A program made the position numbers and the translations under genes. Shown here one piece after another: positions 18,505-27,227 of a DNA stretch of 27,227 nucleotides. How positions within the stretch are numbered: the stretch's first letter is position 1; every line of letters begins with the position of its first letter. Source of the stretch: JALYUA01 sp038229875 (GTDB lineage Bacteria; Acidobacteriota; Thermoanaerobaculia; UBA5066; Gp7-AA6); assembly GCA_038229875.1 (NCBI GenBank), contig JBBROA010000054.1, positions 1 through 27,227 of the forward strand. The letters run 5' to 3'. The notes beneath the pieces are model-generated. The model made no database searches, was not told the DNA's origin, and worked only from the letters and a program-made list of their open reading frames with translations.

Positions 18505-21500
18505 GAGGTCTGAGCCGCATGGCTCTCTCCGTCATGGCGCAGCCGTGCTCCCATTCGCCCGTATACGCCAGCAGGATCCCCATCATCGCCACCGTGGCGC
18601 CGTCCATCGGATTGAGCGCGACGGCCCGTTCCGCGGCGTTGCGAAAAGCCTGAAACTCCTTCTGGAGGAAGAGCACCTGGGCCAGGCTGGAATGCGCCAG
18701 GTGATTGGATGATCCGGCTTCCACCGCGCGGCGCGCCGCGACCGAGCCGACGGCCAGCGAATCTTCCAGGAGGCCGTATCCCTGCCCGTACTCCTGCGCG
18801 CAGAGCAACGCCAGCATGGCCCAGGCATCCGCATACTCCGGTGCCTCGCGCACCGCCCGTTCCAGGTTCGATCGCGCCGCGGCGAGCTCTTCGGCGTTGA
18901 CTCGCTCGAAATAGCCGAAGCTGCGCAACACCGCCTCATAGGGAGTCAACTCTTCGGGGGCGCGCCCCCGCACGGCTTCGCTCAGGCTCCGGGGCAGCGC
19001 TCCGTTCATGTCCGCAACCGTCGAGACGATTCGCGGAACCAGTTCGTCCTGCAGCTCGAAAACCGCATCCGTGCTGAAGGCGCGCTCATAGCTCACGGCC
19101 CAGAGATGGGCGCCGGAAGCGGCGTCGACGAGCTGGACAGCAAGGCGCATTTTCGCTCCGGCCTGCCGCAGATTGCCTTCCATTACGTACCGGGCGCCAA
19201 GCTCCTTGCCGGCGGTGCGCACGTCGACTGTCTCATTGGCGAATCGCGAGGTCGAACTGCGCGCGATCACGCGAAGATAGGAGAAACGCGAGAGTCCGGT
19301 CCCGATGTCTTCCGTCAATCCCTCGGCGAGCGCCTCGAGGCCCGGGTCCGTTCCGCGGTATTTGAACGGCAACACCGCGACCCAGAAGCCCTCATCGACA
19401 TCGGCGCGGGCGCGGATGACCTGGGACGAGGGGCGCGCGCCCACTCCCGCCTCAGGTGCCGACGAGGAGACCGGGATCGAGGGCGACGATGAGCTGTCTG
19501 CAACCGTGAGCCCGCCCCGGCGGACGCCCTCGAGAATCGGCTCCAGGAGTCCGCTCGCGAAGTGCCAGACCTCGATGTCCCGGCGCGCGTGCGCCGCGAA
19601 GCCGGGGTCGAGCACGAGGAGATCCCTGACGGCGGCTGCCGCCTCGGTGCGGCGGTCGAGCTGTCCGGAGATCGCCGCGATCACGAGCGGCTGCCAGAAC
19701 CAGCTCGGCATGTTGACCTGCATGGCGTGCTCGAGAGCGCGGTCGTACTCGCCGCGGTGGAAGTGCTCCCAGATCGGCCCGAAGTGGAACCAACCCGCGT
19801 GGTTGGGGTTGAGCTCCATGGCACGGCGGACGATCGCCGCGCCGCGCTGGAACTCTCCCGTATGCACGATCAAGAGCCCCAGGATTCCCAGCGCGTCGGT
19901 GTTGAGCCGATTGAGCGCCATGGCCTGCTCCGCCGCGGGGCGAAATGCGGCGAGGTCCCGCCGGAAGAAATAGGCCTCCGCGAGCGACACCATCCCCGGC
20001 TGATTCGCGCGATCCAGCTCGACAGCGCGGCGGGCCGCCGCCAGGGCGCGGTCCAGCGAGGTCGGGTCCGTCCGGAAGCCGAACTTGTGTTCGTCCGTGT
20101 ACACCTGCGCGAGGCAGGCCCACAGGTCCGCCTGCCCGGCATCTCTTTCCACGGCCCGCTCCAGCCGGGCCTTCATCGTCGTGTGCGCCGGAGGCGACAA
20201 CTGCTGCCGGTAGGTGAAGTACCGAAAGAGCCATTCCGACGGCGCGAGATCCTCGTCCGCTTTCTGCTGAATCAACGCCGTCATCGAGCGCACGAGGACG
20301 CCGTAGCTGTCCGCGATGGTGGCTACGACACGACCGGTGATGTCGTCCTGCACGGCGAAAATGTCGGAACCCTTCAGGTCGAGGTTGTACGTCTCCGCCC
20401 ATAGGTGGGCGCCGGTCTGGGTGTCGACCAGCTGGACATTCACGCGAAGGGCAGACCCGCCCTTGCGAATTCCGCCTTCCACGACGTAGCGGGCGGCCAA
20501 GTGATCGCCGTCGGCGCGCGGGTCGGACTCTTGCCCCTTGGCGCGAACGGTGGAGTTGCGCGAGAGGACGGAGAGATACGGAAACCTGGCGAGGCCGGCA
20601 TTGATGCCTTCCGCGAGACCTCCGGCAAAGGATTCGAGCTCGGGATCCGCGCCGGCGTGCGTGAACGGGAGCACGGCAATCCAGAAAGCCTGAGCCCGGG
20701 TACGTCCCGAATCCTGCCGGAGAGCTCCTCTTGGTCCGCTATCGGTGTCCGCGCTGACCGCAGCTGCCCCTGCCCCCGCCCGCGGCGAAGACACCGCGGC
20801 GGCGGATGCCGCGGTGTCCGCGCGCAGCTCCTTCAACTCGTTGTACAGGTCGCGCGAGGTCTGGTAGCGGTCCCGCGGGACCTTCTCGAGGCTGCGCCGG
20901 AGCACTCTCGCGAGGTGCGGCGGAAGGTCCGCCCGCAGCTCGGTGACGGAAGGCGGCGTGTCGCGCAGGATGGACGAGATCATGTCCACCGCGGTCGTGC
21001 CCGTAAACGGGCGGTCGCCCGTCAGCATCTGGTAGAGCACCACGCCGAGCGAAAAGACGTCGGACCTCGCGTCGACCACCGCGCCCCGCGCCTGCTCCGG
21101 CGACATGTAGGCAACCGTGCCGAAGACCTGGCCCTCGCCCGTCAGGTTCGCGCGGCTTCCGGTCGGGCTGCTCGAGACGTCGAAATTCGAATCCTGGCCC
21201 CCGAGCCTGGCCAGGCCGAAGTCCAGCACCTTCACCCGACCCTCGCTCGTCACCATCACGTTGCCGGGCTTCAAGTCCCGGTGCACGATGCCGCGCTCAT
21301 GTGCCGCCGAGATCGCGTCGGCGAGAGGCACGGAGATGTCGAGGAAACGTGAAAGCGGAAGGCCGCCGGGGGGGATGACGGTGTCGAGGGTCTCGCCCTC
21401 TATCAGCTCCATTGCGAGGAAGCGGGTGACGCCCGACTCCTCGACCGAGAAGATCGTGACGATGTTCGGGTGGTTCAGGGAAGCGAGTGTGCGCGCCTCG

Positions 21501-21667
21501 CGCTGGAAGCGTTCCAGCCGCTCGGGGTCGGCGGCCATTTCCGCAGGGAGCATCTTGAGCGCCACGTCCCGCCCGAGTTTCGTGTCGGTGGCGCGGTACA
21601 CCTCGCCCATTCCCCCCGCGCCGATCGAGGCGGTGATCCGGTAGTGGGCGAGGGTCTTGCCGATCAT
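18227..21667 (-). CDS. STPK3: soluble Ser/Thr kinase with tandem TolB-TPR modules, interrupted
   Basis: From ATG 21667 the meaningful part is about 1052 residues; the rest (to 18227) is an out-of-frame Arg-rich tail. Kinase at 9-283: GAGGMGEV loop at 16-23, Lys38, HRDLKPGNV with D131, DFG at 149-151, SPE at 189-191. No transmembrane helix is seen between kinase and sensor, unlike STPK2, 4 and 5, so it is probably cytoplasmic. Module 1: TolB-like domain at 328-455 (FWIAVLPFTHAGADPELESF), TPR at 480-712. Module 2: TolB-like domain at 760-885 (GFWVAVLPFKYRGTDPGLEA), TPR from 900, ending abruptly at HGCAMTERAMRL (1052) near position 18512, where a partner helix (NPNHPGW in homologous modules) should follow. 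At that point the other minus-strand frame continues with the end of another TolB domain. A TAGAAT (21735-21730) may be its -10 box. Confidence 0.88.
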   Translation of the reverse strand: MIGKTLAHYRITASIGAGGMGEVYRATDTKLGRDVALKMLPAEMAADPERLERFQREARTLASLNHPNIVTIFSVEESGVTRFLAMELIEGETLDTVIPPGGLPLSRFLDISVPLADAISAAHERGIVHRDLKPGNVMVTSEGRVKVLDFGLARLGGQDSNFDVSSSPTGSRANLTGEGQVFGTVAYMSPEQARGAVVDARSDVFSLGVVLYQMLTGDRPFTGTTAVDMISSILRDTPPSVTELRADLPPHLARVLRRSLEKVPRDRYQTSRDLYNELKELRADTAASAAAVSSPRAGAGAAAVSADTDSGPRGALRQDSGRTRAQAFWIAVLPFTHAGADPELESFAGGLAEGINAGLARFPYLSVLSRNSTVRAKGQESDPRADGDHLAARYVVEGGIRKGGSALRVNVQLVDTQTGAHLWAETYNLDLKGSDIFAVQDDITGRVVATIADSYGVLVRSMTALIQQKADEDLAPSEWLFRYFTYRQQLSPPAHTTMKARLERAVERDAGQADLWACLAQVYTDEHKFGFRTDPTSLDRALAAARRAVELDRANQPGMVSLAEAYFFRRDLAAFRPAAEQAMALNRLNTDALGILGLLIVHTGEFQRGAAIVRRAMELNPNHAGWFHFGPIWEHFHRGEYDRALEHAMQVNMPSWFWQPLVIAAISGQLDRRTEAAAAVRDLLVLDPGFAAHARRDIEVWHFASGLLEPILEGVRRGGLTVADSSSSPSIPVSSSAPEAGVGARPSSQVIRARADVDEGFWVAVLPFKYRGTDPGLEALAEGLTEDIGTGLSRFSYLRVIARSSTSRFANETVDVRTAGKELGARYVMEGNLRQAGAKMRLAVQLVDAASGAHLWAVSYERAFSTDAVFELQDELVPRIVSTVADMNGALPRSLSEAVRGRAPEELTPYEAVLRSFGYFERVNAEELAAARSNLERAVREAPEYADAWAMLALLCAQEYGQGYGLLEDSLAVGSVAARRAVEAGSSNHLAHSSLAQVLFLQKEFQAFRNAAERAVALNPMDGATVAMMGILLAYTGEWEHGCAMTERAMRLRPRVPDRLDRRRSARDPAAQHERIPPRQGPRSADPVRSRAAKFRLRLPQHRRRACRGPRRTGAGRCGGAGLRRCLGDVVSHIRARARARVQPVA
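18966..19060 (-). repeat. Direct repeat unit 2 inside TolB-TPR modules
   Basis: Partner of 17141-17235. The surrounding modules also match strongly at protein level over about 170 residues (PRSLSEAVRGRAPE, LRSFGYFER, AAERAVALNPMDG), showing a recent internal duplication. Confidence 0.8.
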
Positions 21668-21742
21668 CGGCCGCTCAAATCACGGGCGCCGAAACCCGAC
21701 CTGGGGAAGAAAAGGCATGGGGTGGGCGGATTCTAGCTCGGG

Positions 21743-21778
21743 CCCCATCACCCCGACCCTGTCCCCGCCGGGAGAGGG
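21743..21778. repeat. REP-like hairpin, copy E
   Basis: CCCCATCACCCC, then CCCTGTCC (21757-21764) and GGAGAGGG (21771-21778), an 8-bp stem with one mismatch. It lies 52 bp after the STPK4 stop and upstream of STPK3, again in the orientation of copies B-D. Confidence 0.7.
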
Positions 21779-21829
21779 AGTAGCCCCTCATCTTCTTTCG
21801 CGGAGAGAAGCGTTCCCGGGACGGCTGAA

Positions 21830-24544
<2,715 letters not shown>

Positions 24545-24599
24545 CGGCTGCCCAAGATTACAACGCGGCAGGCCCGCGGGCCCGCCCGAAGACGAAGGA

Positions 24600-27227
24600 C
24601 TACGTCCCGCCCGCAACGAGCTTCTGGAACCTCGGGTTGTTCCGGAGCGGATCGAAGTTGGGGTCTATCGCCAGCCACCCGGGCGAAAGGTAGTAAGGGA
24701 TCTTCAGGAGCGGTTCCAGCCTGTCGAGCGCCTTCTCGGGCTCGCCGACGAGCATGTAGATCCGAACGAGCTCATGCTGGTAGTAGGGGCCTCTCTCCCC
24801 ATCCTTCTCCACCGGATCGAGGGCGACGCCACGCTCTCCCTCCCGAATGGCTTCCTCTTTTCGACCGAGGTGCGCCAGCGCGAGGCCGAGAGCGAGGTGG
24901 CGACGCGCACTATCGGGTGTCTCGCGAAGCTGCTGCTCGAATGCCTCCCTCGCCTGATGCGCGTAGGCGCGGACGTTCGCCGCGTCGCGCTCGAGGGCGT
25001 ACGCCTCGTTCAAGCAGCGGGCCCATGTGCCCCGATCATCATCGAACGCGCTCGGCGGGAGCCGCAGGAGAAGCTCTCGCTGCTGTTGGTCGAGAACCCA
25101 AACGAGATCGTTGACGTTCGCCACGTAGGCCACGAGCTCGGTTGGCCGGACATCTTTGCGCACGGCATGGATCACCGCCCTGGCACCGGCGAGGTTCCCC
25201 TCGCCGAGAAACGTCATGGCCGTCTCCCCGATCAGACTCAGATTGGCGGGCGTGAGTGCGAGCCCGCGCTCGAAGGCTTCCCGCGCTTCTGGATAGCGCC
25301 GGAGACGTTGGAGCGCGAAGCCGAGAGCCGTTAAATTCGTCGCCGACCGCGGATCGATGCTCGCCGCCAGCCTCAAGTGTTCGATCGCCGCATCCCAGCG
25401 CCCGAGGCCCTCCTCGGCACGCGCCGTTCCATAAAGGAGATCGGCATTGCCGGGCGCGACGCGCCGCCCTCTCGCGTACTGCTCCAGCGCGCGGTGGAAG
25501 TCTTTGGAAACCAACCGTTCGTAGCGTCCAAAGGCCACGTACGACTCCGGGCTGTTCGGTGCCAGCGCGATCGCCTTTTTCGCCGCTTCCCTGGCACGCT
25601 CCGCGAGCGCGAGCGTCGGCGTACTGGTGAAATACAGGATCGAGTTGGCCGAGGAGACCCGCGCCCACGCCTGCGAAAAACGGGGATCCTGCGCTACGGC
25701 CTGCCCGTAGAAGCCCAGCGCTTTCCGAATGCTGGGGGTATCGTCACCCGTGCTGTTCGTAACCTCCTCGCCTTTGAGGAAAGCGTCGTAGGCGGCGAGG
25801 TTCTGCGTGGGTCTTTCGGAGAGCCGCTTTTCCTCGCCCGCTCCCAGCGCGACGCCCAGGGCTTGAGCGACTCGGGTCGCGATGTCCGACTGCACCCGAA
25901 AAACGTCGGTCAGCGCCGCATCGAATGGACGCTGCCATTTCGACGTGGGGGCGTCCGGCCGCGTCACGTCCACCAGCTCGGCGCTCACGTGCACGAGACT
26001 CCGGCCACCGCTCTTTTCCCAGCGGACCGTCGCGGTCAGGAGATACGAGACATTCAGCTCTTCGGCGATCTGCCGGGGCGTCTTCGTTGTTTTCCTGTAC
26101 GGCGTCGAGCTGCCACGCGCGATCACCTGGACACCCGGGATGGTCGTCAGCTTGCCGCGCACTTCATCCGCGACGCCGTCGGTGAAGTAGTCGTCCTCGG
26201 GAGCGCCCAGGTTCTCGAACGGTAAAACGGCCAGGCGCTTCACGCCTCCGGCCTCGTCTCCTCCCCTGTGCGTCGGCCGCAGGAGCAGGGCAATCGCGAG
26301 TGCGGCGACGACGACTGCGGCGGCGGCCACGAGAACGCCCTTCTTTCCGAATGAAGGGGTCGTCATCGCCTGAGGGCCGCTGGTGAAGCTCGGCGAGGAC
26401 GAGGCAACCGAAAGAGCAAACACGATGTCCTTCGCCGACTGGAACCGGCTGCTCCGTTCCTTTTCCAGACAATGCCGGACGACCTGGTCGAGAGCGGACG
26501 AGACGTCCCGCCCCGATTCCGAAAGCTCGGGCGGCTCGTCTCGCAGGATGGCCGCCATCGTGTCGCCCGCCGTGGGCCGGCCAAACGCCCTCTCGCCCGA
26601 GAGCAGCTCGTAGAGGATCGTCCCGAAAGAAAAGATGTCGCAGCGCTGATCGGTCGGAAGGCCGCGCACCTGCTCAGGCGACAGGTAGCTCATCCAGCCC
26701 ACCACGGTTCCGGACTCCGTGTGGCCGGGGAGGGTCGGTCCGCTCGTCTGCTCGTCCGGCGAGACCGCCTCCTCCTGATTCGCGAGGCCGAAGTCGAGGA
26801 TCTTCACGTGGCCGTCTCTGGTGACGAACAGGTTCTCCGGTTTCAAGTCCCGGTGGATCACACCCTTCTCATGGGCGGCGGAGAGGCCTCTGGCAATCTG
26901 AAGGGCGTAGTCGATGGCCTGCTTCTGGGCGATGGGACCGGTGTCCAGTTTGCCGCGCAGCGTCTCGCCCTCCAGAAGCTCCATGACGGCGTAGGCGACT
27001 CCGTCCTGGTTGCCGAAGTCGTGAATCGCGAGAATGTTGGGATGAGAGAGAGCCGCGACCGCCTTCGCCTCGCGCTCGAACCGGGCCAGGCTGTCGGGAT
27101 CGCCGACGACGGAGACCGGCAGAACCTTGATCGCCACGTCGCGATCGAGCTTGGAATCCCGTGCCCGGTAAACCTCTCCCGTTCCGCCAACTGAGAGCGG
27201 CGCGAGGATCTCGTAGGGGCCGAGACG
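24600..27227 (-). CDS. STPK5: Ser/Thr kinase-TM-TolB-like-TPR protein, 5' end cut by window edge
   Basis: The frame enters at the right edge with RLGPYEILAPLSVGGTGEVY, so only about a dozen N-terminal residues are missing; 875 residues are visible. An internal ATG at 27137 lies inside the kinase and is not the start. The glycine loop is LSVGGTGEV instead of the LGAGGMGEV of STPK4: the first Gly is Ser, while the ATP Lys (VAIKVL), HRDLKPENL and DFG are present and the activation segment ends YLSPEQ. A hydrophobic helix (VLVAAAAVVVAALAIALLL) precedes a TolB-like domain (LAVLPFENLGAPEDDYFTDG, VIARGSSTPY) and TPR-like helices ending LLKIPYYLSPGWLAIDPNFD. Kinase and TolB parts are nearly the same as in STPK4; the middle of the TPR region differs clearly. 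It is the first gene of the array within the window. Confidence 0.92.
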   Translation of the reverse strand, partial: RLGPYEILAPLSVGGTGEVYRARDSKLDRDVAIKVLPVSVVGDPDSLARFEREAKAVAALSHPNILAIHDFGNQDGVAYAVMELLEGETLRGKLDTGPIAQKQAIDYALQIARGLSAAHEKGVIHRDLKPENLFVTRDGHVKILDFGLANQEEAVSPDEQTSGPTLPGHTESGTVVGWMSYLSPEQVRGLPTDQRCDIFSFGTILYELLSGERAFGRPTAGDTMAAILRDEPPELSESGRDVSSALDQVVRHCLEKERSSRFQSAKDIVFALSVASSSPSFTSGPQAMTTPSFGKKGVLVAAAAVVVAALAIALLLRPTHRGGDEAGGVKRLAVLPFENLGAPEDDYFTDGVADEVRGKLTTIPGVQVIARGSSTPYRKTTKTPRQIAEELNVSYLLTATVRWEKSGGRSLVHVSAELVDVTRPDAPTSKWQRPFDAALTDVFRVQSDIATRVAQALGVALGAGEEKRLSERPTQNLAAYDAFLKGEEVTNSTGDDTPSIRKALGFYGQAVAQDPRFSQAWARVSSANSILYFTSTPTLALAERAREAAKKAIALAPNSPESYVAFGRYERLVSKDFHRALEQYARGRRVAPGNADLLYGTARAEEGLGRWDAAIEHLRLAASIDPRSATNLTALGFALQRLRRYPEAREAFERGLALTPANLSLIGETAMTFLGEGNLAGARAVIHAVRKDVRPTELVAYVANVNDLVWVLDQQQRELLLRLPPSAFDDDRGTWARCLNEAYALERDAANVRAYAHQAREAFEQQLRETPDSARRHLALGLALAHLGRKEEAIREGERGVALDPVEKDGERGPYYQHELVRIYMLVGEPEKALDRLEPLLKIPYYLSPGWLAIDPNFDPLRNNPRFQKLVAGGT

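Noticed and set aside
24545..24616. TTG start for STPK4 at 24616
   Set aside because: It lies inside the end of STPK5 and would add residues unlike those of related kinases; MTLPAGSRLG at 24544 is the usual N-terminus.

Overview
The window is GC-rich (codon third positions mostly G or C). Its signature is a one-directional array of large Hanks-type Ser/Thr kinases that carry TolB-like (COG5616-type) and TPR domains. That combination is most typical of Acidobacteriota and some related soil or subsurface lineages, so an acidobacterial chromosome is my best guess. This is an inference from gene content; there is no rRNA or other phylogenetic marker here. I see no tRNA, rRNA, CRISPR array, phage structural gene or intact transposase.

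The left part (about 1-5300) is a patchwork of small modules: a Phd/RelE pair (minus strand, toxin cut by the window edge); a VapB/VapC pair whose antitoxin frame lacks its expected stop; a possible MazF tail; a DoxX-like membrane protein; a VOC (glyoxalase-fold) protein with a histone-H1-like Lys/Ala tail; a DUF2975-XRE pair with a repeated TTATC(GC) operator candidate; and a nucleotidyltransferase-XRE pair that looks like another toxin-antitoxin module. From 5307 to 8163 is an oxidative-stress operon: a strong promoter, a cysteine-free PerR/Irr-like Fur-family regulator, and a complete katG. From about 8240 to 10900 the DNA is decayed. It holds a frameshifted nucleotidyltransferase with its small partner, a DUF3833 lipoprotein, a DUF2127 membrane protein and a truncated SGNH hydrolase that has lost its catalytic serine.

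The right part (10924-27227, all minus strand) encodes five kinases. In transcription order they are: STPK5 (24600 to beyond the right edge) and its paralogue STPK4 (21830-24544), both kinase-TM-TolB-TPR; STPK3 (21667 leftwards), a soluble kinase with repeated TolB-TPR modules that is broken near 18511 by an out-of-frame internal deletion, leaving its second half as a separate 717-codon frame; STPK2 (13799-16354), kinase-TM-TolB-TPR, coupled to that second half by an ATGA overlap; and STPK1 (10924-13683), zinc ribbon-kinase-polytopic membrane domain. These are presumably membrane-proximal signalling kinases with large protein-interaction regions. Their substrates cannot be read from the sequence.

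Two families of short palindromes run through the window. One has GGGGTCA...TGACCCC ends (1518, 3162, 8273, 9742, with a degraded trace near 9054). The other is a REP-like CCCTCACCCC-CCCTCTCC...GGAGAGGG hairpin (1624, 10118, 10920, 13724, 21743). Several sit at or inside gene 3' ends and supply the stop codon and last residues. Several promoters have a TTGACT/TTGACA box exactly 17 bp from the -10, with starts only a few bases after the expected transcription start, which implies near-leaderless mRNAs. In two cases the TTG of the -35 box could be mistaken for a start codon.
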